From IMG/VR virus record IMGVR_UViG_3300030329_003092, positions 1 to 54,679 of that record: a stretch of 54,679 nucleotides of DNA; one strand, written 5' to 3'. The position numbers and the translations under genes are program-made. This document shows, in pieces, positions 14,515 to 21,618 of this stretch. Position 1 is the stretch's first letter. Each line of letters opens with the position of its first letter. Origin of the DNA: a virus. Under the pieces are notes generated by a model. That model saw only the letters and a program-made list of their open reading frames with translations, searched no databases and had not been told where the DNA came from.

Positions 14515-14611
14515 CGCTTCTCCTCTTTCTGTTTTCTGCGTTTCCCTTTATGTTGGCGTATACCAAGATAGCAGTAAGTGTTCCCCATACTACCCAAAAT
14601 GTTGTACTCAT
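14486..14611 (-). CDS. Small membrane protein (41 aa)
   Basis: Starts MSTTFWVVWGTLTAILVYAN, one span at residues 5-20, then a basic tail (ENRKRRSDARSRTENT). The ATG overlaps the upstream TAA (TAATG), implying coupled translation. Its coding region carries the ribosome site of the next gene. Confidence 0.55.
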   Translation of the reverse strand: MSTTFWVVWGTLTAILVYANIKGNAENRKRRSDARSRTENT

Positions 14612-14889
14612 TATATAAACTCCACTTTCTTTAAAAACTTTCTATGTTTGCCCTCGTTATCAATCGCGAACATTCCCCACGTCCCACCGCTTGTTTGGTG
14701 TAAAAAGAACCTCTCTGTCTTTGTTATCGGAAATGGTTTCGCCTGCTCTACAATAAGAAGCCTCTTCTTTCTCTTGAACCTATCCCACTTTAATATCTGC
14801 TCCTTCGTGTAGTCACCAAAGATTCGATATTCCACTCCTTCAATCTTAACTCTCTCATAGTTGTCTTCAAAAATTAGAGTCTTTGTCAT
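14611..14889 (-). CDS. Hypothetical protein (92 aa)
   Basis: Beta-rich small protein starting MTKTLIFEDNYERVKIEGVE, with basic KRKKRLLIVEQAKPF in the middle and SGGTWGMFAIDNEGK near the end. AGGAGA precedes the ATG. Overlaps the upstream gene by 23 nt. No family recognised. Confidence 0.7.
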   Translation of the reverse strand: MTKTLIFEDNYERVKIEGVEYRIFGDYTKEQILKWDRFKRKKRLLIVEQAKPFPITKTERFFLHQTSGGTWGMFAIDNEGKHRKFLKKVEFI

Positions 14890-15232
14890 TGATCCAATCT
14901 CCTGTGTTCTCGTCTATCATTTCTGTTATTACTTCCCAAGGCCAGATATGCCTAATGTTTTCTCCACCAACATAATAAACCTGACCTGATATTAAAAACC
15001 CGTGTGACTTATACCATGTCTTCTTAGTTGTGGCGGGGATTGGTGCCGACCTCTTTGCAACCCCAAAGTATAAAGCTGGTCTGCCCTTTATATCTGATCC
15101 ATGATCAGGCCACACTATTGGCCTTGCAACTTTCTGTATAGTTATTTCATTCGAGTGCCACTCAACAACACAGATCTGCGGATGGGGATCGATCCCATAT
15201 AGCTGACCCGGTATAAGTTCTGCTACTTTCAC
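14867..15232 (-). CDS. Divergent MKVGDLV-like protein, GTG start (121 aa)
   Basis: The GTG at 15230-15232 lies 1 nt after the TAG of the upstream gene and gives VKVAELIPGQLYGIDPHPQI. The longer reading from an upstream ATG would overlap that gene by 70 nt. KVAELIPGQLY and a later HGFLISGQVYYVGG resemble the family's strand-turn start. The C-terminus is polar and acidic. Unknown function. Confidence 0.65.
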   Translation of the reverse strand: MKVAELIPGQLYGIDPHPQICVVEWHSNEITIQKVARPIVWPDHGSDIKGRPALYFGVAKRSAPIPATTKKTWYKSHGFLISGQVYYVGGENIRHIWPWEVITEMIDENTGDWINDKDSNF

Positions 15233-15233
15233 T

Positions 15234-15464
15234 CTAGTCTTTTTCCTTGAGCCACTTCGCAGTATTCTTTTTCTTTGTAATCTTTTGCCATGCCTTAACA
15301 ATAGCATATCTTTCGTCGTCTGTTAAGATATACCGAGGATCACTGGTTGTCCAGTGCTTCTCAAGCAGATTTTCTAATCCCCTCTCCTCAACATAGTGGT
15401 GAGCCCATGAGATTTCTTCCTCAATAAACTGGCGTAGTTCAAGGTCAGTAACCTCTTTCGACAT
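15234..15464 (-). CDS. Hypothetical protein (76 aa)
   Basis: Helical, starting MSKEVTDLELRQFIEEEISW, with a basic Lys-rich end (KITKKKNTAKWLKEKD). The ATG at 15464 is chosen over a GTG 12 nt upstream because GGAGGG is spaced correctly for it and it overlaps the previous stop as TGATG. No family recognised. Confidence 0.72.
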   Translation of the reverse strand: MSKEVTDLELRQFIEEEISWAHHYVEERGLENLLEKHWTTSDPRYILTDDERYAIVKAWQKITKKKNTAKWLKEKD

Positions 15465-15610
15465 CAGTCCCTCCACTTATAATCCCGGCAGGCTCGGCGG
15501 GAGTTCTCTTTACGTTTATCCCCGTGGTTGCCTCGGCCTGAACGCTGGAAAGCGTGAACTGCTAACCAGTTTCGGCGTGCTGCTTTTACTCGATTTCGTT
15601 TCTTTTTCAC
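15464..15610 (-). CDS. Small basic phage protein, GTG start (48 aa)
   Basis: Reads VKKKRNRVKAARRNWLAVHA then FQRSGRGNHGDKRKENSRRA. The RNWLAVHAF and GNHGDKRKE blocks resemble a short basic protein common in phages, of unknown role. AGAGG precedes the GTG. Nucleic-acid binding is likely from the charge, not shown. Confidence 0.7.
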   Translation of the reverse strand: MKKKRNRVKAARRNWLAVHAFQRSGRGNHGDKRKENSRRACRDYKWRD

Positions 15611-15635
15611 GGGAACCTCTATAGTATGTAGTAAG

Positions 15636-15722
15636 TTAAATGTTAAGCCACACTGCGATTGCAAAATAAAATGTACCTACAAAGAGAGCCAGCTTAACTA
15701 GGTCTGTTCTTGTCTCGATCAT
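15636..15722 (-). CDS. Small membrane protein (28 aa)
   Basis: Starts MIETRTDLVKLALFVGTFYF, one span to the C-terminus (AIAVWLNI). AAGGAGG lies 8 nt upstream of the ATG, an unusually strong ribosome site for such a short frame, and the promoter 15752-15780 is just upstream. Confidence 0.65.
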   Translation of the reverse strand: MIETRTDLVKLALFVGTFYFAIAVWLNI

Positions 15723-15751
15723 TTCTATACCTCCTTAAATATATGCCAAAC

Positions 15752-15780
15752 ATTATAGCAAATATTTAAGGATTTGTAAA
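15752..15780 (-). promoter_or_regulatory. sigma70-type promoter for the 15.7-14.0 kb operon
   Basis: TTTACA (15775-15780), 17 bp, TATAAT (15752-15757) with extended TGC. A weaker -35 is offset by the perfect -10. Confidence 0.75.
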
Positions 15781-15785
15781 GAACT

Positions 15786-15983
15786 TTATTCAAAAGTTTG
15801 TTTATAAGCTGCGTGCTTTGGCAGCGACTTGCTGTTGTCAACTGCATTGATTCGATGAGACAAGGACACTAAATATGCGTTTAGGTTTTCTTTATCTACT
15901 TCGCCGCTTTCGACCACAAGACGGAGCTTTGTTTCCACTTCTCTAAGTAGCGCAACAGCTTCTAGGTATGGTGAAGTGCTCAT
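15786..15983 (-). CDS. Hypothetical helical protein (65 aa)
   Basis: Two helices: EAVALLREVETKLRLVVESG and VDKENLNAYLVSLSHRINAV. The ATG overlaps the previous stop (ATGA), so translation is coupled to 15980-16252. No recognised family. Confidence 0.7.
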   Translation of the reverse strand: MSTSPYLEAVALLREVETKLRLVVESGEVDKENLNAYLVSLSHRINAVDNSKSLPKHAAYKQTFE

Positions 15984-16252
15984 GGATCTCTCCTTTTGAT
16001 TGAATTAAAATCTACATTGATTACATTGTCAGCGTGGTTGCCTTGCACGTCTTTAAGCTTCGACAACTGCTCGACTCTTTGTCGCAGAACTTCTGTAACA
16101 ACAACCAGTGTATTGTAACAGCCCTCCTCCAACTCTTTAAGCTCAGTCACATCCATGAATCCGACAAGTAGTTCTAAGTCTTGGAACACACACTCCAAGG
16201 CAAAGCGCCTACCTTCATCATAGCTTTTTAACTTATCTTTAAAATCGTCCAT
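15980..16252 (-). CDS. Hypothetical helical protein, paralogue of 13957-14202 (90 aa)
   Basis: Starts MDDFKDKLKSYDEGRRFALE and ends DNVINVDFNSIKRRDP, the same C-terminal signature as 13957-14202. A body of leucine-rich helices could form a coiled coil. Function unknown. Read from promoter 16415-16443. Confidence 0.72.
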   Translation of the reverse strand: MDDFKDKLKSYDEGRRFALECVFQDLELLVGFMDVTELKELEEGCYNTLVVVTEVLRQRVEQLSKLKDVQGNHADNVINVDFNSIKRRDP

Positions 16253-16263
16253 TATTATTCACC

Positions 16264-16386
16264 TTAGTTAATCAAGTAAATCAATAGTAATGGACCAAAG
16301 TTCATAGCCAATAGCGCGGAGACCATCTTTAGCATCTCGCGATTGTCTTTCTGGCGATCAGGGTGTGTGGAAGTCATGTCTCCCAT
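16264..16386 (-). CDS. Small membrane protein (40 aa)
   Basis: Polar N-terminus (MGDMTSTHPDRQKDNREM) and a C-terminal span (ALLAMNFGPLLLIYLIN). AGGAGA precedes the ATG; promoter 16415-16443 is 30 nt upstream. Tail-anchored topology is likely. Confidence 0.6.
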   Translation of the reverse strand: MGDMTSTHPDRQKDNREMLKMVSALLAMNFGPLLLIYLIN

Positions 16387-16414
16387 TTTCTTCTCCTTTG
16401 TAGAATCTCTTGTC

Positions 16415-16443
16415 ATAATAGCAAATATTAATATCTTTGTCAA
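16415..16443 (-). promoter_or_regulatory. sigma70-type promoter for 16264-16386
   Basis: TTGACA (16438-16443), 17 bp including AATATTTGC, TATTAT (16415-16420), extended TGC. Confidence 0.78.
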
Positions 16444-16446
16444 GTA

Positions 16447-16521
16447 TTATTTATCTCTGAGCATTATCAAGACACAGAAAATGCCAAGCAGGATAACGGT
16501 TGCTGCCATTGTTTCAATCAA
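16447..16521 (-). CDS. Tiny membrane peptide, TTG start (24 aa)
   Basis: Reads from TTG (LIETMAATVILLGIFCVLIM then LRDK) with GGAG 8 nt upstream; an internal ATG would give 20 residues. The frame starts 1 nt after the TAA of the upstream gene. Whether it is a real gene is uncertain, but the ribosome site and the hydrophobic span fit the other small membrane peptides here. Confidence 0.4.
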   Translation of the reverse strand: MIETMAATVILLGIFCVLIMLRDK

Positions 16522-16522
16522 C

Positions 16523-16717
16523 TTAAACTCCTAGATATGGATTGAAGTTATCTTTCAAAGCCTTCATAATCTGCTCTGCGATTGCCTTTCTGGAAGTTGT
16601 AGAATCTAGCTGTGTTCCGCTCTCTGCAAACTTCTCAAGAATGTAAACAACCTTTTCTTTCTCAGAAAGCTCGCTCAACTCAACGTACTTGATGGACCTT
16701 GGCCTAATCTCTGTCAT
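16523..16717 (-). CDS. Hypothetical protein (64 aa)
   Basis: Starts MTEIRPRSIKYVELSELSEK. The ATG at 16717 is chosen over an upstream GTG because GAGGGGG lies 8 nt before it. Helical, ends NFNPYLGV. Overlaps the 70-residue membrane protein by 14 nt. No family recognised. Confidence 0.68.
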   Translation of the reverse strand: MTEIRPRSIKYVELSELSEKEKVVYILEKFAESGTQLDSTTSRKAIAEQIMKALKDNFNPYLGV

Positions 16718-16916
16718 TGTGACCCCCTCTGTTTTCACCACGATGGTTCTGTCGGTGTCGGTTTTGTCGACGCCTCTCTGCGAACTCTTCCATGTTCTGG
16801 GTTAGACCCTCAAGTGTGGACTCAAGTCGGCCCAAGCTGTGGCCCAGCTTAAACATTGCAAAACTGAGTGCCCAAAGCAAAACAACAGTTATGGCTAATA
16901 TAATATAGTAATTCAT
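16704..16916 (-). CDS. Single-span membrane protein with basic tail (70 aa)
   Basis: A hydrophobic N-terminal span (YYIILAITVVLLWALSFAMF), a short coiled-coil-like helix (RLESTLEGLTQNMEEFAERR), then an Arg/His/Asn-rich tail (RRQNRHRQNHRGENRGGHND). An uncleaved signal anchor with a cationic cytoplasmic or periplasmic tail; a spanin-like or holin-associated role is possible but unsupported. Confidence 0.7.
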   Translation of the reverse strand: MNYYIILAITVVLLWALSFAMFKLGHSLGRLESTLEGLTQNMEEFAERRRQNRHRQNHRGENRGGHNDRD

Positions 16917-16956
16917 GTAATCACCTTATCATTTTTTTATTAGTTTGTAAAGTTTT

Positions 16957-18267
16957 TTATTTCTCTTGTACGAAGGAGTCTGCGCCATATATAATCATTG
17001 GTGCTGTTCTGTTCTTAATACACTCTTCATCGATAATCACCGATGTTGCGTCCTCCGAAGAAGGAACTTCGTACATTGTATTAAGCATAATCTTCTCAAG
17101 GATAGCTCGCAAGCCTCGTGCCCCTGTGCCTCTTTGTATGGCCTCTTGTGCGATACAGCGCATAGCTTCCTCTGTGAACTGAATATCAACGCCCTCATAT
17201 TCAAACAGTCTTTTGTATTGTTTCATGATAGCGTCTTTAGGTTCAGTCAAAATCTTAAGAAGGGCTGTTTCATCCAACTTTGTCAATGCAGCAATGATGG
17301 GTACGCGACCGATGAACTCTGGGATCAAACCGAACTTCACCAAGTCATTAGGCTCCGTCTCCAGCATATATTCTGTCTTGTCTTTGATGTTCTCCAAGAC
17401 CTTTCTTCGAGCAGCAAGGGACGAACTAAAGCCAATAGAACGCTGAGTGAACCTCTCTTCGATTAACTTCTCGATCCCGTCGAAAGCCCCTCCACAAATG
17501 AAAAGAATGTCTTTTGTGTCAAGCTCAAGGAACTCTTGGTTCGGATGCTTCCTTCCGCCTTTCGGAGGGATCTTTGCAATCGTCCCTTCAATAAGCTTAA
17601 GCAATGCTTGCTGTACACCTTCGCCCGAAACGTCTCGTGTAGTAGAAGCGTTTTCCGATTTACGAGCCAGCTTATCAATCTCGTCAACATAAACAATTCC
17701 CTTTGCAGCCAACTCAACATCATTGTCTGCGTTCTTAACAAGACTGAGGAGAATATTCTCTACGTCCTCGCCAACGTAGCCTGCCTCTGTTAGGCTTGTG
17801 GCGTCAGCAATCGCGAAGGGTACTCGAAGAAGTCTTGCCAATGTCTTAGCAAGCAGCGTCTTGCCCGAGCCAGTGGGGCCAAGAAGCAGTATGTTTGATT
17901 TATCAATCTCAGTAGTCTCTTCGACATCTGCGCTCTTTCTCCTTTGCGCCTTTGAGGCCGACTCATTAATTTGGATCCTCTTGTAGTGGTTGTAGACCGC
18001 AACTGATAAAACTTTCTTTGCTTCAGTCTGGCCGATAATATATTCGTCGAGCAATTCTTTAATCTCTTTCGGCTTCGGTAATTGCTCTAGTTGTTCAAGG
18101 CTCTCCTCTATTCCGTCCTCTTCCATAATGTCATTGCATATAGCAACACACTCATCGCAAATATATGTAGAGCTACCAGCTATTAATTTTTTAACCTCTG
18201 ACTGTAGCTTGCCGCAGAAGGAACAGCTTAGGTCCCTTGTCCGATCTCTTGTGTCATCATCGCTCAT
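16957..18267 (-). CDS. clpX: ATP-dependent unfoldase ClpX (436 aa)
   Basis: N-terminal C4 zinc-binding domain (CSFC ... CDEC, residues 15-40), Walker A GPTGSGKT (about 130), pore loop GYVGED, Walker [10 protein letters not shown] and Arg-rich sensor segments, all in ClpX order and at normal length. An IGF tripeptide (RSIGFSS) is where ClpX docks on ClpP. ClpX unfolds tagged proteins and feeds them to ClpP. A ClpP-like gene lies at 31359-32081. Phage-borne ClpX is uncommon; it could redirect proteolysis or act as a chaperone alone. Confidence 0.95.
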   Translation of the reverse strand: MSDDDTRDRTRDLSCSFCGKLQSEVKKLIAGSSTYICDECVAICNDIMEEDGIEESLEQLEQLPKPKEIKELLDEYIIGQTEAKKVLSVAVYNHYKRIQINESASKAQRRKSADVEETTEIDKSNILLLGPTGSGKTLLAKTLARLLRVPFAIADATSLTEAGYVGEDVENILLSLVKNADNDVELAAKGIVYVDEIDKLARKSENASTTRDVSGEGVQQALLKLIEGTIAKIPPKGGRKHPNQEFLELDTKDILFICGGAFDGIEKLIEERFTQRSIGFSSSLAARRKVLENIKDKTEYMLETEPNDLVKFGLIPEFIGRVPIIAALTKLDETALLKILTEPKDAIMKQYKRLFEYEGVDIQFTEEAMRCIAQEAIQRGTGARGLRAILEKIMLNTMYEVPSSEDATSVIIDEECIKNRTAPMIIYGADSFVQEK

Positions 18268-18346
18268 ATTGTTTCCTTTGTGTAGAAGTTAAGAAGGGCA
18301 GTTTTCCATGACTTACCCAGGTCACTAGAGAGAGAACCCAAATATC

Positions 18347-18544
18347 TTATTGTGTCTCATAAATGGTCTGAAGTCTAGGCAACAAGCCTCTCTGTGAGAG
18401 ATATGCTCTGTATTCCTCTAACTCTTGTTGAGGAGCGTCTTCAAGCTTTTCTGCCTGCTGCTGGCTTTCACAAGGAAGTAACTCGCCGTCAGCCATTTCA
18501 ACATACCATTTGCCCTCTACCATGTCATAAACTGAAATTGCCAT
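18347..18544 (-). CDS. Hypothetical protein (65 aa)
   Basis: Starts MAISVYDMVEGKWYVEMADG, a short beta part, then a helix rich in Gln/Glu (ESQQQAEKLEDAPQQELEEY). AGGAGG lies 9 nt upstream, and promoter 18610-18638 leads it. It is the first gene of the transcript that continues into clpX, separated from it by an 80-nt leader that holds nothing else convincing. Confidence 0.7.
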   Translation of the reverse strand: MAISVYDMVEGKWYVEMADGELLPCESQQQAEKLEDAPQQELEEYRAYLSQRGLLPRLQTIYETQ

Positions 18545-18609
18545 GAGTCTATCCTCCTATAAGTAACTATGGTGCTGCCAATCATTTAGACTATCAAACT
18601 CATATAAAC

Positions 18610-18638
18610 AATATACCAAACTTTATTTTATTTGTCAA
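18610..18638 (-). promoter_or_regulatory. sigma70-type promoter for 18347-18544 and clpX
   Basis: TTGACA (18633-18638), 17 bp, TATATT (18610-18615). The -35 encodes Leu-Asp-Lys, the last residues of gene 18628-18867. Confidence 0.78.
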
Positions 18639-18867
18639 GCTCTTTACTCAAAATTTCAAATCTGCCGCCTGGGCCACGGTACCTTTGGACCTTCATATCT
18701 TTAAACCACAGGACATCTATGTAATCTTCAATGGAGAACCCGTCTCCATATAAGCGAGTCTTCTCTTCTCCGCTTGACATTACTATCCCCAAGAGATCGT
18801 CTAGTGGGCATGGGCGACGGGGAAGCCTCTTAAATCTCACAAGATCCCCTTTTTTAAATCTATTCAC
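18628..18867 (-). CDS. MKVGDLV-family small protein, GTG start (79 aa)
   Basis: Starts (GTG) NRFKKGDLVRFKRLPRRPCP, an N-terminally extended family member, then LLGIVMSSGE, YIDVLWFKDMK and FEILSKELDK. The start GTG overlaps the Ser-Glu codons of the upstream paralogue (8-nt overlap). Confidence 0.78.
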   Translation of the reverse strand: MNRFKKGDLVRFKRLPRRPCPLDDLLGIVMSSGEEKTRLYGDGFSIEDYIDVLWFKDMKVQRYRGPGGRFEILSKELDK

Positions 18868-19057
18868 TGTCTTTAATCTCCACTTGAGGCAAGGTCGATA
18901 AAAGTTCTAGGGCGATCTGTTGTCTTCGACCTATATCATACCACCAAACAACTCCAAATCCATATTTCTCATCAACCTCCAGTACAATACCAATACTCCT
19001 AGAGGGGGGGAAGTTCCAACGCTCCCAATTGTATCCTACGAGATCACCGACTTTCAC
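18860..19057 (-). CDS. MKVGDLV-family small protein, GTG start (65 aa)
   Basis: GTG start (VKVGDLVGYNWERWNFPPSR) with GGAG 7 nt upstream, then SIGIVLEVDE, GFGVVWWYDIG and ends with an acidic KDSE. Shares 14 nt (19044-19057) with the upstream paralogue, whose SESR end is the shifted reading of this start. Confidence 0.8.
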   Translation of the reverse strand: MKVGDLVGYNWERWNFPPSRSIGIVLEVDEKYGFGVVWWYDIGRRQQIALELLSTLPQVEIKDSE

Positions 19058-19289
19058 TTATTATCTCCAAGTCGTGCATAAACTCCATGTAAGCACGATC
19101 AGCCTGAAGCCAATATACTTTGCAAAGCTCTACCTTTTCCGGGTAATCCTCTGCTCTGTTTGCAAAATGATAGGACTTTGCCAATTCATAAAAGATATCG
19201 CCGTCTCCAACTGCGTCCATAACTTCCACAATAATGCCTACGAGCCCAAACTCTGCTTCTTTATATGTCACGAGATCCCCTACCTTCAC
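19044..19289 (-). CDS. MKVGDLV-family small protein, GTG start (81 aa)
   Basis: GTG start (VKVGDLVTYKEAEFGLVGII), VEVMDAVGDGD, VYWLQADRAY and ends LEIISESR. In its start the Gly codon is GGG instead of GGT, which removes the TGA that normally stops the upstream gene, giving a 29-nt instead of a 14-nt overlap. Confidence 0.8.
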   Translation of the reverse strand: MKVGDLVTYKEAEFGLVGIIVEVMDAVGDGDIFYELAKSYHFANRAEDYPEKVELCKVYWLQADRAYMEFMHDLEIISESR

Positions 19290-19512
19290 TTACAACCCTA
19301 AGCTCCTCCATATAGCATTCGCCAAAAGCCTGAATGTCAAGCCAATAGACTCTGCATATTCTTTCAGAAGTATAACTAAGTATGGTTATTTCTGTTATAA
19401 TTCCCTCAGTTCTATTAGAAGAGTGCAAATGACTACGTGGCAACCATGGGTTCATACCCACCCACTCAACCAGATCGCCCACCTTTACTGGGCTCTGATT
19501 ATCATTGCCCAT
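19261..19512 (-). CDS. MKVGDLV-family small protein (83 aa)
   Basis: ATG at 19512 (MGNDNQSPVKVGDLVEWVGM) with GAGGAG 11 nt upstream; the family's usual start Val is here GTA and cannot initiate. It has TEGIITEITI and RVYWLDIQAF strands. The C-terminus LRVVSEGRGSRDI is longer than its relatives because the downstream start lacks TGA. Confidence 0.78.
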   Translation of the reverse strand: MGNDNQSPVKVGDLVEWVGMNPWLPRSHLHSSNRTEGIITEITILSYTSERICRVYWLDIQAFGECYMEELRVVSEGRGSRDI

Positions 19513-19771
19513 CGGGGTAGTAGGCTCCTCGGATACAACCCATTGGAAGGTTTCTTTCGCACTCAAGTAAGTGCTCTTCAAGCTTCATAACACCGTCTCT
19601 CAAGTGTGCGTTTTGTGCTTCTAGAACACCAGCGTATGATATGACCTCTCCGCACTTATTAGACACATTCTTTAGGCAACTATCAAGAGCGTTCCGATAA
19701 GAGAAGGTGCCTGAAACAAAACCGAGCGTGAAGGCGGTTATGATGATCGCCGTCTTTTTATAAGTACTCAT
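19502..19771 (-). CDS. Membrane-anchored or secreted small protein (89 aa)
   Basis: An N-terminal hydrophobic segment (KKTAIIITAFTLGFVSGTFS, residues 5-24) is followed by a Cys-containing, coiled-coil-like region (AQNAHLRDGVMKLEEHLLEC). It resembles the layout of inner-membrane spanins or other phage anchor proteins, but no outer-membrane partner is visible next to it. Overlaps tdk by 14 nt. Confidence 0.7.
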   Translation of the reverse strand: MSTYKKTAIIITAFTLGFVSGTFSYRNALDSCLKNVSNKCGEVISYAGVLEAQNAHLRDGVMKLEEHLLECERNLPMGCIRGAYYPDGQ

Positions 19772-20321
19772 TGCCTTTCACCCTCCAGTGGTTGCGACAA
19801 GCAGCCATGTAGTGATCGTGTTCGCCAACCAACACCGTTCCCCTTTCGTCAGAAAACCTAAATGTATGTGTAGCGTCTTCTCCGCACACCTCACAGACTG
19901 CGACCAACTTGGTGACCTTTTCTGCAATTGCAAGAAGAGAGCCCATTGGGCCGAATGGTACTCCATCCGAATCCATATCAAGGCCAGCCGCAATAACCCT
20001 CTTGCCTTGTTGTGCTAGCGATAAAGCAACTTCTAAAAGCTTTGGGCTAAAGAATTGCGCCTCGTCAATCCCAACTATCTCAGTGTCCACCTCAACAAGA
20101 TCTAAAATGCTTGTTGCCTCTGCAACAGGAACACATTTCATTTTCTGTCCTGCGTGAGAAACAACTTCGTCATCGCTATATCTATTGTCAATCGCTGGTT
20201 TGAATAGTTGAAACTTTCTTTTAGCAATCGTGGCTCTGTGTAACCTTCGCATTAGTTCTTCTGATTTTCCAGAAAACATTGGCCCGCAGACTACTTCTAT
20301 CTTTCCTTTAAACGTTTGCAT
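19758..20321 (-). CDS. tdk: Thymidine kinase, type II (187 aa)
   Basis: P-loop GPMFSGKSEELMRR (about residues 13-26), Walker B / catalytic Glu in GIDEAQFF (about 84), lasso-type substrate loop, and two Cys of the structural zinc (CEVCGED). It phosphorylates thymidine to dTMP with ATP. Length and motif order are typical. With dUTPase, RNR and a GMP-kinase-like enzyme it supplies dNTPs for phage DNA. Confidence 0.95.
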   Translation of the reverse strand: MQTFKGKIEVVCGPMFSGKSEELMRRLHRATIAKRKFQLFKPAIDNRYSDDEVVSHAGQKMKCVPVAEATSILDLVEVDTEIVGIDEAQFFSPKLLEVALSLAQQGKRVIAAGLDMDSDGVPFGPMGSLLAIAEKVTKLVAVCEVCGEDATHTFRFSDERGTVLVGEHDHYMAACRNHWRVKGNEYL

Positions 20322-20971
20322 TTTTTTCCTCTATATTTTTTTATTCTTCTTTCTTCTGTGTAAAGTGGTTTATTGTCTCCAACAAGCAATATCTTGTAAA
20401 TCTTTGTACCCTTCGCTGCACTGGAGACTGGGTACGCATCTGTCTCAAGAACAATGCCGCAGTTTTGTAACCCCTCTGCTTTTGCGAAGTGAGGCATGTT
20501 GCCCTTCCTAAACTCAACAAAGGTTCCTGGGCTATAGCGAGCCGGGGCTCGGGTTGTCTCCAGTACCTTCTTGGCATACTTATTAGTGCACATAGCGCGC
20601 CACTGCTTCTCTGTTGGCACGAAGGAATCGTCTGACAGTATGTTTGCTGCCAGATCCCGAAAGTATTTTGTACCAGGGGCGTTTAGATAATAAGCAGCGC
20701 AGATCTTTGCTGTCTCTCGCCTCTCCTCGTTATACTCTTTCTTCCACTTATACTTGTTCAAAACGGCCTCCGGCTTGTGGTCTTCGTAGACTCTCCACCA
20801 GTAATCTAACTGTCCTAAAGTTAAGTAGCCGCGCTCCTGCTTAAAGAGTTTGATGCTTTCAACAAATTTAACTTGCTTCTCTGATAAAAATTCTGATTTT
20901 AATACCAAGTCGAACAACTTGGGATCAACTTCACTTCCCTTGCCCTCTTGGCTTCTTTCCTCTTTTTGCAT
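20297..20971 (-). CDS. Hypothetical protein (224 aa)
   Basis: A helical first half with many Lys/Glu and aromatic residues (ERGYLTLGQLDYWWRVYEDH), then a beta-rich second half (TFVEFRKGNMPHFAKAEG, YKILLVGDNKPLY) and a basic tail. The second half (about 150-205) again resembles a strand-turn small barrel similar to the MKVGDLV group, without the start motif. Overlaps tdk by 25 nt. No family named. Confidence 0.72.
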   Translation of the reverse strand: MQKEERSQEGKGSEVDPKLFDLVLKSEFLSEKQVKFVESIKLFKQERGYLTLGQLDYWWRVYEDHKPEAVLNKYKWKKEYNEERRETAKICAAYYLNAPGTKYFRDLAANILSDDSFVPTEKQWRAMCTNKYAKKVLETTRAPARYSPGTFVEFRKGNMPHFAKAEGLQNCGIVLETDAYPVSSAAKGTKIYKILLVGDNKPLYTEERRIKKYRGKKCKRLKER

Positions 20972-21056
20972 GATTCTTTCCGAATTTGTGTTTAGTAAAG
21001 TAAGAATGCTTTCCTTTTCCCTGTCTCGTCTTCTTTGGCTTCTTACGCAATGACAT
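20931..21056 (-). CDS. Very basic small protein (41 aa)
   Basis: Reads MSLRKKPKKTRQGKGKHSYF then THKFGKNHAKRGKKPRGQGK without a break in basic charge. RQGKGKHS and KPRGQGK recall a short phage protein with a conserved RGQG end, function unknown. AGGAGG precedes the ATG, which abuts the stop of 21057-21281. Overlaps the next gene by 41 nt. Confidence 0.7.
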   Translation of the reverse strand: MSLRKKPKKTRQGKGKHSYFTKHKFGKNHAKRGKKPRGQGK

Positions 21057-21281
21057 CTAGTTATCCTCCTGTTTGACGACTTTCTCCAGCTTCACCTTAT
21101 CAACCAAGATACGCCTATTTTCTTCAAATATATATATTTCGTACCAAAGCTCTTCCGTGTCATCAAGTGACTCATACTCTCCCAGTATCAACGCTGCCTT
21201 CCTAATTAAATCGGGCATGCCAGACTTGTTTGGGTATGGACCTTTCCACCAACAAAACCAGACTATATCACCAATATTCAT
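21057..21281 (-). CDS. MKVGDLV-family small protein (74 aa)
   Basis: Starts MNIGDIVWFCWWKGPYPNKS, with KAALILGEYESLDD, WYEIYIFEEN and a VDKVKLEKVV end that fit the family's strand pattern. Isolated from the arrays. No promoter of its own is visible. Confidence 0.75.
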   Translation of the reverse strand: MNIGDIVWFCWWKGPYPNKSGMPDLIRKAALILGEYESLDDTEELWYEIYIFEENRRILVDKVKLEKVVKQEDN

Positions 21282-21316
21282 ACACTAAGTATCTTGGCAC
21301 CTCGCGAAACACTTAA

Positions 21317-21583
21317 TTAAAACTTAGGGTGTGGCTCGCCACTTAACACAAGCTGTAGAACACGAGCCTTGACTTCTTTGGCGCTTTTGAAGTTTTCATA
21401 AGAAGTTTCCAAAGGTTGAGGCAAATCGCTGCCCCACGTCCATAAACGATATTTCCACTTGCTACCCTTCTTAAAAATCTCTGCATGGATCTCTGGCTCC
21501 TTCCAGATGTACCATGCCATCAATTCATAATGGCCAGGGGATTTTCTTTTCCACTTAATAGTATCTTTTGTATTCCAACTCAT
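21317..21583 (-). CDS. Hypothetical Trp-rich protein (88 aa), possibly leaderless
   Basis: Starts MSWNTKDTIKWKRKSPGHYE and carries seven Trp residues (MAWYIWKEP, YRLWTWG), a pattern of small beta proteins. The -10 box of promoter 21590-21618 ends 6 nt before the ATG, so the predicted transcription start is on or next to the A of the ATG and there is no room for a Shine-Dalgarno. Unknown function. Confidence 0.7.
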   Translation of the reverse strand: MSWNTKDTIKWKRKSPGHYELMAWYIWKEPEIHAEIFKKGSKWKYRLWTWGSDLPQPLETSYENFKSAKEVKARVLQLVLSGEPHPKF

Positions 21584-21589
21584 AGATAC

Positions 21590-21618
21590 ACTATATTACA
21601 TTTAGGTTAATTTGTCAA
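21590..21618 (-). promoter_or_regulatory. sigma70-type promoter for 21317-21583
   Basis: TTGACA (21613-21618), 17 bp, TATAGT (21590-21595). The TGA of the upstream gene 21615-21902 is inside the -35. Confidence 0.82.

Noticed and set aside
18268-18346. Short frames (22-25 codons) in the clpX leader ending at its ATG
   Set aside because: No convincing ribosome site and no conserved feature; too short to support.
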